The notes: generated from the sequence alone by a model not told the origin. DNA of 10,392 nucleotides from Microcaldota archaeon (GCA_026396355.1 JAPLWY010000111.1:1-10392); one strand, 5' to 3'; shown: positions 1-6,189, counted from the first letter of the stretch. A program made the numbers and translations.

Positions 1-93
1 GTGAACTCCAAGGTAATACAGGCAGGCAGCAAGCCCCTTGAGGAGCTTTTCCCCAAGGCAGCAGGCGAGAAGAAGGACGAGAAGAAAAAGTAA
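1..93 (+). CDS. rps6e: C-terminal end of ribosomal protein S6e (partial)
   Basis: An open frame enters from the left edge and ends with TAA at 91-93, giving about 30 residues. It begins VNSKVIQAGSKPLEELFPKA and closes with a lysine/glutamate-rich tail. The pattern 'V-N-x-K-V-x-x-x-G-x-K-P-L-E-E-L' resembles the C-terminus of archaeal S6e as I remember it. S6e is a small-subunit ribosomal protein often encoded immediately upstream of aIF2 gamma in archaea, so the position supports the call. The charged tail is typical of a ribosomal protein end. The gap to the next gene is 30 bases, so co-transcription is likely. Only the tail is visible, so the identification rests on a short match plus gene order. 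Confidence 0.65.
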   Translation: MNSKVIQAGSKPLEELFPKAAGEKKDEKKK

Positions 94-123
94 TTTGTTT
101 TGAGCAGACCGGAGTTGTGTTGA

Positions 124-1320
124 TTGCAAGCTGAAGTGAACATTGGAATGGTTGGCCACGTGGACCACGGCAAGACCAGCCTTACGCGCGCGCTCACTGG
201 CAAGTGGACTGACACGCATTCCGAGGAATTGAAGCGCGGAATCACAATCAAGATAGGCTATGCGGATGCGACTTTCTACAAGAGCAAATCAGGCGAAGGC
301 TATGCCACTGAGGCAGAGGCGAAAAAAGAGCCTGACAAGTGGGAAATTGCAAGGCATGTCTCGTTCTTGGATGCGCCTGGGCACGAAACATTGATGACCA
401 CAACTATTGCTGCCTCCAGCATTATTGATGGCGCGGTATTGGTTATTGCGGCAAACGAGCAATGCCCCCAGCCGCAGACTGAGGAGCACTTGCAGGTGCT
501 GGATATTCTTGGGATAAAAAATGTCGTAGTTGTACAGAACAAGATTGACCTGATAGACAGGGAAAAGGCAATTGAGAATTACAAGCAGATAAAGAAGTTC
601 CTGGCAGGCTCAACAGCGGAGAATGCGCCCATTATTCCCATTTCAGCAAATTACAACGCCAACATAGACAAGCTGATTGAGGCTATTGAAAAAACAATAC
701 CTACTCCAAAAAGAGACCCTAGCCTTCCGGCAAGGATGGTGGTGGCGCGCTCTTTTGACGTGAACAAGCCAGGCTCTGAAATTTCAAAGCTCAAAGGCGG
801 AGTGATTGGCGGCTCACTCATGCAGGGCAAGCTTTGCGTTGGCGATGAGATTGAGATGCTTCCAGGCATTACCAAGAAGACAAAGGAAAAGGAGACAATT
901 GAGCCGATTACGCTCAAGGTGGATGCTTTGATGGCTGGCGGAAAGTCGGTGCAGGAAGTCGGCCCTGGCGGGCTGATTGGCGTTGCAACAGGAATAGACC
1001 CCGCGCTCACAAAGTCAGACCATCTCACAGGCAACCTGATTGGGAAAGCAGGAACTCTTCCGCCTGTTCTTTCTGAAATAACGCTTGAATACTCGCTTCT
1101 GAAAAGAGAAGGCTTTGACAACCCTGCGCTGCGCATGGGAGAGCCGATAGTGATTTCATCAGGCACTGCGACCACGCTTGGCGCAATAATCAAGCTCAAG
1201 GGAAACAATGTCTTCCTCAAGCTCAAGCGGCCGGTGTGCGCGGACAAGAAGGCAAAGATGGCAATCACGCGCAAGCTCGGGCAGAGATGGCGCCTCTCAG
1301 GCTTTGGGATTCTGAAGTAA
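124..1320 (+). CDS. eif2g: Translation initiation factor aIF2 subunit gamma
   Basis: This is the GTPase core of the archaeal aIF2 heterotrimer, which brings initiator Met-tRNA to the small ribosomal subunit. The 398 residues are close to the usual 400-415. Visible GTPase motifs are the P-loop GHVDHGKT (11-18), a switch 1 region ending RGITIKIGYAD (38-48), DAPGHE (83-88), NKID (139-142) and SAN (174-176). Domain II starts near PTPKRDP (193-199), and domain III ends with the family signature GQRWRLSGFGILK. The TTG start at 124 follows an in-frame TGA at 121-123 and has GGAG at 111-114, nine bases upstream; the only other early start is GTG at 136. The zinc-knuckle region between switch 1 and DAPGHE (about 49-76) contains no cysteine, although many archaeal orthologues have two CxxC pairs there. 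SelB and EF-Tu are less likely because of the C-terminal signature. Confidence 0.97.
   Translation: MQAEVNIGMVGHVDHGKTSLTRALTGKWTDTHSEELKRGITIKIGYADATFYKSKSGEGYATEAEAKKEPDKWEIARHVSFLDAPGHETLMTTTIAASSIIDGAVLVIAANEQCPQPQTEEHLQVLDILGIKNVVVVQNKIDLIDREKAIENYKQIKKFLAGSTAENAPIIPISANYNANIDKLIEAIEKTIPTPKRDPSLPARMVVARSFDVNKPGSEISKLKGGVIGGSLMQGKLCVGDEIEMLPGITKKTKEKETIEPITLKVDALMAGGKSVQEVGPGGLIGVATGIDPALTKSDHLTGNLIGKAGTLPPVLSEITLEYSLLKREGFDNPALRMGEPIVISSGTATTLGAIIKLKGNNVFLKLKRPVCADKKAKMAITRKLGQRWRLSGFGILK
1267..1320 (+). repeat. Direct repeat copy 1: 3' end of the aIF2 gamma gene
   Basis: These last 54 bases of aIF2 gamma recur at 3179-3232 with 44 of 54 positions identical and no gaps, by hand alignment. 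Similarity continues briefly past the stop: GAAGT-AAA-GACGC here matches GAAGT-GACGC in the second copy, a three-base difference. This copy is the one joined to the intact gene and ends in TAA. Confidence 0.85.
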
Positions 1321-1339
1321 AGACGCTAACATGGGGTTC

Positions 1340-1344
1340 TTTTT
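1340..1344 (+). terminator. T-run downstream of aIF2 gamma
   Basis: Five consecutive T (CTTTTTG) lie 20 bases after the aIF2 gamma stop, and further T-rich sequence follows. Archaeal termination often needs only a U-tract. No convincing stem is seen before it, so this is a weak call based on position. Confidence 0.3.
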
Positions 1345-1420
1345 GACCTTTGTTGCCCTTGACCCATAAAGCTTATTTCGCTACTTTTAAGAAGAATATA
1401 TTTTACACAACATATTGGTT

Positions 1421-1450
1421 TTGGCATGCAGAGATTGCGTCTGATGCCAA
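1421..1450. promoter_or_regulatory. Inverted repeat just upstream of the Schlafen-like gene promoter
   Basis: TTGGCAT at 1421-1427 is mirrored by ATGCCAA at 1444-1450. Inside this, CAGA (1429-1432) pairs with TCTG (1440-1443), leaving one bulged G and a seven-base loop. It ends two bases before the TATA-like box. It could be an operator or merely a hairpin. The same TTGGCA/TGCCAA half-sites occur in compact form next to the pdxS promoter at 7841-7854. Confidence 0.4.
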
Positions 1451-1452
1451 GC

Positions 1453-1461
1453 TTTTTTATA
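1453..1461 (+). promoter_or_regulatory. TATA box for the Schlafen-like operon
   Basis: TTTTTTATA lies 38-46 bases before the preferred ATG at 1499. Archaeal start sites lie about 25 bases after the TATA centre, which predicts transcription from near 1482-1487 and a short leader that still includes the GAGG at 1486-1489. Confidence 0.5.
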
Positions 1462-1498
1462 CTCCGCATCTTAATTGGGGCATGTGAGGCGTTCGCCT

Positions 1499-2839
1499 AT
1501 GCCGTTCAAAGAAACAGAAACCCTGGAGCTGAAGAAATCAACTTCAGAACTCAAAGAGGCTATTATTTCCATTTCAGCCATGCTCAACAAACACGGGCAG
1601 GGCGAAGTCATCTTTGGCATAGAGGACAGTGGAAAGGTGGTCGGGCAGGATATAGGGAAGACGACCACGCAGGACATCTCCAAATCCATCCAAGACCATA
1701 TCGAGCCAGAGGTGTTCCCCAACATCCAGGAAGAGCAAATCGAAGGGAAGCCATGCATCCGGGTCAGAATCAGCGGGAACCATATGCCTTATTTCGCCTA
1801 TGGGCGCGCATATACCCGTGTGGGGGACAAAGACCTTGTCCTCAGCTCCCGTGAGCTTGAAGGGCTATTTGAGAAGAAAAACCAGGGCAAAATGCGCTGG
1901 GACGACAAGCCCTGCCACAATGCTAAGCTCAGCGACATCGACCCGGGGAAACTGGGCATTTTCCTCAAAAAGGCCAATCTTGAATTCGTATCAACTGATG
2001 TCGCACTGCGCAACCTGAGTCTTATGCTTTCCCCAAGCGGGGCGCTCACAAACACAGCCATACTCTTGTTCGGCCACTCGCCACAGAAATTTATCCACAA
2101 CGCCAAGCTCCGCTGCGCCGTATTCGCCGGCGCGGCAACCATCCTTGACATGAAGGACTTTGAGGGCGACCTGTTCGCCCTCATCGAGGATGCCCAGGCA
2201 TATGCCCTGCGCAACACCCATACCAGAGAGCGGATAGAGGGGCTGTACCGCGTCGACGTCCCTGAAATCGACCCGGAGGCGCTGCGGGAGGCCATCATCA
2301 ACGCCTTCTGCCACCGCGATTACCATAACCCGGATTCGGTGCATGTGGCTATCTTCAACGATCGAGTGGAGATTCGCAGCCCCGGCCTGCTATACGGCGG
2401 CCTGACCATTGATCGCATCAAGCACGAGCAGGTGTCCGAGCGGAGGAACGAGCTGATTGCCGCCATGCTGCAGCGCATCCATTACGCTGAAGCCTGGGGG
2501 CGAGGCATCCGCCTGATATTGCAAAAGGAGCCCACGGCATCATTCAAAGAGGTTGGAAGGCAGTTCATCACTGTGTTTAAGCGCAAGAATGTCGCGCAGA
2601 AAGAAGTACCAAAAAAGACCGACGAGAACGGGCCGAAAAGTACCAGGAAAGTACCAGAAAAGTACCAGAAACTTCTGGAGGCAATCATCGCTGATCCGAC
2701 AATATCCCGTAAAAAGCTCGCCCAGGAATTGAATGAGCCTGCAAGCACCATACTCTCAAGATTACGCAGGCTCAAGAAGGATGGCGTGCTCAAGCACGTT
2801 GGCCCGGCTAAAGGCGGGAAATGGGAAGTGAAAAAGTAG
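1499..2839 (+). CDS. Schlafen/AlbA_2-type putative ATP-binding transcriptional regulator
   Basis: The 446-residue protein shows the COG2865 architecture. An N-terminal AlbA_2 (Schlafen-type) domain runs from ELKKS (10-14) through LNKHGQGEVIFGIEDSG (29-45) to about residue 125. A GHKL-like ATPase-type domain follows, with an N-box-like EAIINAFCHRDY (264-275), DRVEIRSPG (288-296) and EAWGRGI (331-337). A C-terminal winged helix covers about 388-440 (PTISRKKLAQELN, then a recognition-helix-like ASTILSRLRRLKKDGVL). Such proteins are usually annotated as regulators or RecG-like helicases; the true role is mostly unknown, and some AlbA_2 proteins act in phage defence. An upstream in-frame TTG (1475) and GTG (1484) exist, but ATG at 1499 has GAGG nine bases ahead. 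The gene is seven bases from DUF2283, so co-translation is likely. Codon use differs from aIF2 gamma. Confidence 0.85.
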   Translation: MPFKETETLELKKSTSELKEAIISISAMLNKHGQGEVIFGIEDSGKVVGQDIGKTTTQDISKSIQDHIEPEVFPNIQEEQIEGKPCIRVRISGNHMPYFAYGRAYTRVGDKDLVLSSRELEGLFEKKNQGKMRWDDKPCHNAKLSDIDPGKLGIFLKKANLEFVSTDVALRNLSLMLSPSGALTNTAILLFGHSPQKFIHNAKLRCAVFAGAATILDMKDFEGDLFALIEDAQAYALRNTHTRERIEGLYRVDVPEIDPEALREAIINAFCHRDYHNPDSVHVAIFNDRVEIRSPGLLYGGLTIDRIKHEQVSERRNELIAAMLQRIHYAEAWGRGIRLILQKEPTASFKEVGRQFITVFKRKNVAQKEVPKKTDENGPKSTRKVPEKYQKLLEAIIADPTISRKKLAQELNEPASTILSRLRRLKKDGVLKHVGPAKGGKWEVKK

Positions 2840-2846
2840 GGATGAT

Positions 2847-3179
2847 ATGACGGTGAAAACGGCTTACGACTCTGAAAACGATTCAATGTACCTGGACATC
2901 AGTCCAGAAAAGGCATACACCAGCGTGGAAGTCGGCGAAAGGCGGATAGTGGACATATCCGAGTCCAAGGTGCCAGTGGGAGTTGAAATCCTCGAAGCCA
3001 GCAAATTCATTTCCAACCTTTTCGGGAAGACGGTTTCCAAAGAGAGGGTCAAGCACATACTTTGCAATGTGACCCAGAAGGATGCCATCTACCTGAACTT
3101 CGAGATGACCGAGCCGAAAAAGGAAGTCGCGCGCTTCGCAATCCCAAAACTATACCCAAGCCCGGTTGTGACGGTTTAA
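2847..3179 (+). CDS. DUF2283 family protein
   Basis: The 110-residue protein has the DUF2283 core: TAYDSENDSMYLDI near the N-terminus, then a valine/isoleucine-rich strand (RRIVDIS) and PVGVEILEAS (43-52). The core is normally only 60-70 residues. Here an extra 55-residue C-terminal part contains a second strand pattern (DAIYLNFEMTEP). The function of the family is unknown; DUF2283 proteins are sometimes found beside small toxin-like genes, so an antitoxin-like role is possible but unproven. ATG at 2847 starts seven bases after the preceding stop, and the ribosome-binding-like AGGGATGAT overlaps that stop, which suggests translational coupling. The TAA stop touches the displaced aIF2 gamma remnant. 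Confidence 0.75.
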   Translation: MTVKTAYDSENDSMYLDISPEKAYTSVEVGERRIVDISESKVPVGVEILEASKFISNLFGKTVSKERVKHILCNVTQKDAIYLNFEMTEPKKEVARFAIPKLYPSPVVTV

Positions 3180-3232
3180 CGCGCGGGCCCGGGCAGAGAT
3201 GGATACTGTCCGGGTTTGGGATTCTGAAGTGA
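3179..3232 (+). repeat. Direct repeat copy 2: displaced, diverged aIF2 gamma 3' end
   Basis: In the matching frame this stretch reads TRGPGQRWILSGFGILK and then TGA, against TRKLGQRWRLSGFGILK and TAA in the intact gene. That is 14 of 17 residues identical. Several base differences are synonymous (CTC/CTG, TCA/TCC, GGC/GGG), so both copies diverged while still coding. No open frame leads into it: it starts at the last base of the DUF2283 stop codon. It is therefore a gene remnant, not a gene. I infer that it is the original end left behind, or the end carried in, when the 1321-3178 segment was inserted. Confidence 0.8.
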
Positions 3233-3259
3233 CGCGCGCATGCGACTTTTACCTAATGG

Positions 3260-3265
3260 TTTATA
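3260..3265 (+). promoter_or_regulatory. TATA box for the CAP-domain gene
   Basis: TTTATA lies 31-36 bases before ATG 3296, predicting a transcript start within a few bases of the ATG. No Shine-Dalgarno sequence precedes that ATG, which fits a leaderless or nearly leaderless mRNA. Confidence 0.5.
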
Positions 3266-3295
3266 CTGGTTCTGAGGTATTTCATAAGTGTTTGT

Positions 3296-4492
3296 ATGGA
3301 ACCGTATGTGTGTTCAGAATGTGGAAAGAGACTAGAGATTCACCACCAAACAGTAATGAAAAACGATAAGGTTTATTGTAAACATTGTTACCATACATAT
3401 ACGTCCACTGGAATTTCAGATACACCGCTTTTTGACCAAAGAAATCCGTGGAATAAGAAGCCGGAACCTTCATTTTTTTGGAATAAGATATTTGTTCCCT
3501 TATTCGTATTTTTAATTTTAAGTATGGTGGTATTAGCCGTTTTTGCACCAAGTATTTTGCAAGGGTTTTTTTTCAAGGAATGTACCCAGAATCTAAAATC
3601 TTGGACATGTGCAACAACCAAACCACTATACTGTGAAAATGGAAAAATGGTGAATCGCTCGGATATTTGTGGCTGTGATGATGGTTTCAGGAAATATCTG
3701 AATAATAGTTGCATTTCTATTATCAATTGCACTGATGGCAGTTTGTCTCCAGACTGTTCACAAAACAAACCTTACCAGTGTTTGAATGGCAGTCTTATGG
3801 AAAACGCAAGTATTTGCGGATGCCCAGAAGGCTTTATGCCATCCAACGATACGTGTATAAAGATACAGAGATGCACAGATGGAACAATTTATGGACAATG
3901 TTCCAAAAATCAGCCTCTATTCTGTGAAAACGGAGCTCTATTTGAACGTGCTTCAGTGTGTGGTTGCCCAGAAGGTCTAGCGATCGAGTCCGTGGGAAAC
4001 ACAAACGGTGAGCGATGCATAATAAACAGGAATATCAACACACAGAAGCCTACAATATCAGAGCCAGCCAATCTCTATAATATAGAATCCCAAATCCATT
4101 CCTTGATAAACGAGCAAAGAAGCGCTAATGGGCTGTCCGCCCTCAATTTCGATGAGGCACTGGCATCCATTGCCCGCAAGCACAGCCAAGACATGGCTAG
4201 TCGAGCCTATTTTAGTCATTATGACCCAGAAGGGCATAACTTCTATTGGCGGATGCAGCAAGATGGCTATAATTGTGCAATTTTAATTGGAAATACAATA
4301 TATCAGGGAGCTGAAAACATCTATGAGGAGTCAGGCTACCCCACAACATCTATCGCATCGAACACCGTTGATAGTTGGATGACAAGTCAAGGGCATAGAG
4401 AGAACATATTGACTTCTTACTGGAGAAATGAGGGAATCGGCGTGGCAAAGAGCAGCTCTGGAGAAGTATATGTGACGCAGGTGTTTTGTTAG
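3296..4492 (+). CDS. Membrane-anchored CAP/SCP-domain protein with zinc ribbon and six-cysteine repeats
   Basis: Four parts can be read in the 398 residues. First is an N-terminal zinc ribbon with CxxC at 6-9 and 28-31. Second is one strongly hydrophobic membrane segment, about 65-88. Third are three tandem cysteine-rich repeats starting at C96, C145 and C193, each with six cysteines and a C-x-N-G...CGC-x-(E/D)-G core. Fourth is a C-terminal CAP/SCP/PR-1 domain (about 262-398) with INEQRSANGLSALNFD, HSQDM (296-300), HYDPEG (308-313), GAENIY and GHRENIL (366-372). The likely topology is zinc ribbon inside and repeats plus CAP domain outside. CAP domains occur in secreted proteins in all domains of life, and prokaryotic functions are largely unknown. 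Eighteen repeat cysteines suggest disulfide-stabilised modules. The gene is AT-richer than its neighbours, which hints at transfer. Confidence 0.85.
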   Translation: MEPYVCSECGKRLEIHHQTVMKNDKVYCKHCYHTYTSTGISDTPLFDQRNPWNKKPEPSFFWNKIFVPLFVFLILSMVVLAVFAPSILQGFFFKECTQNLKSWTCATTKPLYCENGKMVNRSDICGCDDGFRKYLNNSCISIINCTDGSLSPDCSQNKPYQCLNGSLMENASICGCPEGFMPSNDTCIKIQRCTDGTIYGQCSKNQPLFCENGALFERASVCGCPEGLAIESVGNTNGERCIINRNINTQKPTISEPANLYNIESQIHSLINEQRSANGLSALNFDEALASIARKHSQDMASRAYFSHYDPEGHNFYWRMQQDGYNCAILIGNTIYQGAENIYEESGYPTTSIASNTVDSWMTSQGHRENILTSYWRNEGIGVAKSSSGEVYVTQVFC

Positions 4493-4501
4493 GTCTTGTA
4501 T

Positions 4502-4969
4502 ATGAAAAAAGTTACCGCCCTATCAGACCCTGAGAAACATGTTGCCCATTATTTTGATATCCTAGGTATCAGGTATGCCGCCCAGAGACCCGTAATTGTG
4601 AGAATCGAAGGCTATCATTCATCCACTTTCCAAGTTGGATTTGATGGAAATAGAGAAATCCGCATTCCACTATATGACCGTGAGTTTCCCGATTACTACA
4701 TTATGAAGCCAGATTTTTATCTTCTTGATTTTCACGTCTATGTAGAAGTAATGTGTGCTGGCACAAGAAAAGATTACAATAAAAGAAAAAAAACCTATAA
4801 AGAAAACGGAGTTCCAATAATTTTCTTGGATTTCGCACGCCTGTTTGCTTGGAAAAAATACTTTATCTTGGAACTAAAAGACATGCACAAGGCATATGAT
4901 GCACGACTAAAAAAAGTAATTGAAAATGCAGAAAAAATAGGCATCGAAACGACTGGATACTATATATAA
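4502..4969 (+). CDS. Small nuclease-like protein (possible Vsr/DUF559-type fold)
   Basis: The 155-residue protein contains MKPDFYLLDFHVYVEVM (68-84), spaced like the acidic core of Vsr/DUF559-type members of the PD-(D/E)XK group: PD at 70-71 and E82 at the end of the next strand. A basic stretch (TRKDYNKRKKTYKENG) and the strand VPIIFLDF follow, as in that group. The usual lysine two residues after the glutamate is a methionine here, so activity is uncertain. The substrate is unknown; DNA repair, defence or mobile-element functions are all possible. ATG at 4502 was chosen over an in-frame TTG at 4496, with TAGGT at 4490-4494 as a possible ribosome-binding site. It starts nine bases after the CAP-gene stop, so the two probably share a transcript and both are AT-rich. 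Confidence 0.5.
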   Translation: MKKVTALSDPEKHVAHYFDILGIRYAAQRPVIVRIEGYHSSTFQVGFDGNREIRIPLYDREFPDYYIMKPDFYLLDFHVYVEVMCAGTRKDYNKRKKTYKENGVPIIFLDFARLFAWKKYFILELKDMHKAYDARLKKVIENAEKIGIETTGYYI

Positions 4970-4995
4970 TATAAGAAAAGAAGTCGGTCTTCCTT

Positions 4996-5415
4996 CTAGC
5001 TTTTTTCTAATTTCTTCAGCACTGCGAGCGCGTTGTCTTTCATTTCAAAGGGCACGAGCAAATGGTCGTGATAATACGCGGAATACGCGTTCACCGGGAT
5101 TCCTTCTTTTGAAAGCGCGGTGGTGAGCTTGGCGAGAAGTCCGACTAGGAGGAGGGGCGAGATTGCCTGCAGGGTTATGAGCGCGAAGGGGCCGACCATT
5201 TTTATTTCAGTGTAGCGCGCGAGGTCGTCTGCAATTTCTTCGGAGAAAACCGCAGTCAAGCCCTCTTTCTCGCGGTAAATGCACACTATGTGCGCGAGGT
5301 GTTTGGCAAGCCCCATCATCTGGGATTCACCAAACGTGCCTATGAAGTATTTCTTTTCATCCGCCTCTGGGGACAGCGTGCGGAGCAGCAGCGAAAGCTC
5401 GTCTGGTTTTGCCAT
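4996..5415 (-). CDS. ACT-domain protein (ACT_7-like)
   Basis: The 139-residue protein matches the pattern of stand-alone ACT-domain proteins of the COG3603/ACT_7 type. A first half contains EGLTAVFSEEIADD (51-64). An ACT fold follows in the second half: KMVGPFALITLQAISPLLLVGLLAKLTTALSKEGIPVNAYSAYYHDHLLVP, ending in an Ala-Leu-rich helix. ACT domains usually bind amino acids and regulate enzymes or transcription; the ligand cannot be told from the sequence. The ATG at 5415 has an AT-rich TATA-like box 22-32 bases upstream and no clear Shine-Dalgarno sequence, which suggests a leaderless message. It diverges from the small cysteine-rich gene and converges with the nuclease-like gene. Confidence 0.7.
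   Translation of the reverse strand: MAKPDELSLLLRTLSPEADEKKYFIGTFGESQMMGLAKHLAHIVCIYREKEGLTAVFSEEIADDLARYTEIKMVGPFALITLQAISPLLLVGLLAKLTTALSKEGIPVNAYSAYYHDHLLVPFEMKDNALAVLKKLEKS
5001..5006 (+). terminator. T-run ending the CAP/nuclease transcript
   Basis: Six T lie 32 bases after the stop at 4969, just inside the 3' end of the convergent ACT-domain gene. Archaeal termination at T-tracts makes this plausible. No strong stem is seen. Confidence 0.3.
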
Positions 5416-5436
5416 GCGCCAAAATGGGCGGATAAA

Positions 5437-5447
5437 TTTTAAATATA
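5437..5447. promoter_or_regulatory. Shared AT-rich box of a divergent promoter
   Basis: TTTTAAATATA lies between two divergent genes, 22-32 bases from the ACT-protein ATG (leftward) and 31-41 bases from the small cysteine-rich ORF (rightward). Both distances suit archaeal TATA boxes, so one AT-rich stretch may serve both directions, perhaps through overlapping boxes. Confidence 0.45.
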
Positions 5448-5477
5448 GCCATCCAAGCCAGTGATGAAGTGGTTTTT

Positions 5478-5618
5478 ATGAATATTACAGGCTTGTGCGC
5501 GATTTGCGGAAGGACTGCTACTGAGACCTGCAGGATGTGCAACCGGGGCAATTGCGGTAGGCCGCAGTGCAAAACAGGATTTGTGTGCAATGAGTGCGCA
5601 AAAGGAACCCAGGTCTAG
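5478..5618 (+). CDS. 46-residue eight-cysteine zinc-finger protein
   Basis: This small ORF reads MNITGLCAICGRTATETCRM and continues with further cysteines to the end. Cysteines are at 7, 10, 18, 21, 26, 31, 37 and 40, giving three CxxC pairs plus C26/C31. That is enough for two zinc sites, similar to HIT/MYND-like treble or cross-brace fingers. Such tiny proteins in archaea are of unknown function; nucleic-acid or protein binding is a fair guess. GTGATG at 5461-5466 may act as a ribosome-binding site about 11 bases before ATG. An in-frame GTG at 5469 would add three residues. It ends at TAG five bases before the convergent neighbour's stop. The regular cysteine spacing argues strongly for a real gene. 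Confidence 0.7.
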   Translation: MNITGLCAICGRTATETCRMCNRGNCGRPQCKTGFVCNECAKGTQV

Positions 5619-5623
5619 AAGAA

Positions 5624-6151
5624 TCAGAGTGCGTGCGGCTTGCTGCGCCTTTTGTGAAGTGGAAGCTCGTTCAATCCTTCAGCCATTGCCCTTTTCAGCT
5701 CAGGAAGCGTGAAGTGCTCGTTTATGATCGCGCGCGCGTCCTCGAATCCCAACATGCCTTGCTTGAAAGCCCAGCGCGTGTCATAGGCTTGCGCCGTGCC
5801 TATTGGGAAGCGTATTGCCATACCGAAGAGCGGTTTTCCGTCCTGAAGCGCAAGCGTGGCGACAGTGTACGAAATTTTGCTGTGGATAAGCCCCTGCTCT
5901 GCCCTTGGCAGTGCGGAGCGCGCAGGGTAGAAAATACATGCGTCGCTTGAAGTATACTTGAATATCTGGCCAAGCTCGCGCATTGTCTTGTTGCCCTCTG
6001 TTTTCACTTCGTCAGGCGCAAGGTATATGTTCAGCCTGCCTATGCCTTTTTCCTTCATTCCAATGAATATTTGGTTCAGGACCTGGCTTTTGCTGAGATG
6101 CTTTGAATTGCTGCCCTGGCCAGACCTATCAATACTTTTATGTATAGTCAT
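5624..6151 (-). CDS. Conserved-looking protein of unknown function
   Basis: I do not recognise this 175-residue protein. It is predicted to be soluble, with no membrane segment or signal peptide. The N-terminal third is polar (HKSIDRSGQGSNSKHLSKSQ). The middle has alternating hydrophobic strands (GRLNIYLAPDEV, DACIFYPAR, ISYTVATLAL, PLFGMAIRFPIG), and the end is helical and charged. The frame extends upstream to a TTG at 6178, but a TATA-like TTTATATA at 6182-6189 would place transcription start downstream of it, so ATG at 6151 is preferred (175 rather than 184 residues). The T-run after pdxT separates it from that operon. It ends in TGA, showing that TGA is used as a normal stop here. Confidence 0.65.
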   Translation of the reverse strand: MTIHKSIDRSGQGSNSKHLSKSQVLNQIFIGMKEKGIGRLNIYLAPDEVKTEGNKTMRELGQIFKYTSSDACIFYPARSALPRAEQGLIHSKISYTVATLALQDGKPLFGMAIRFPIGTAQAYDTRWAFKQGMLGFEDARAIINEHFTLPELKRAMAEGLNELPLHKRRSKPHAL

Positions 6152-6181
6152 AATCCCACAAGCAGGATATGCGGGCAAGCG

Positions 6182-6189
6182 TATATAAA
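6182..6189 (-). promoter_or_regulatory. TATA box for the unknown-function gene
   Basis: On the minus strand this reads TTTATATA, a near-consensus archaeal TATA box 31-38 bases upstream of ATG 6151. It lies after the T-run behind pdxT, which supports an independent transcription unit. Confidence 0.55.

Larger units (their letters stand above)
1321..3232 (+). mobile_element. Putative integrated block with Schlafen-like and DUF2283 cargo
   Basis: The segment lies between an intact aIF2 gamma gene and a second copy of that gene's 3' end, the geometry left by integration into the 3' end of a gene. Its coding sequence favours ATC, GAC and CGC codons, unlike the ATT-rich aIF2 gamma, which suggests foreign origin. 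No integrase, transposase or terminal inverted repeat is present. It may be a decayed element, a passenger mobilised in trans, or a fragment brought in by homologous recombination. The boundaries are inferred from the repeats only. Confidence 0.4.

Noticed and set aside
651..1274. A 207-codon open frame antisense to aIF2 gamma
   Set aside because: It lies wholly inside a strongly conserved gene, and its serine/proline-rich product is typical of an antisense shadow.
1426..1854. A 142-codon frame overlapping the start of the Schlafen-like gene
   Set aside because: It overlaps the AlbA_2 coding region in another frame, lacks domain-like patterns, and starts within the inverted repeat upstream of the promoter.
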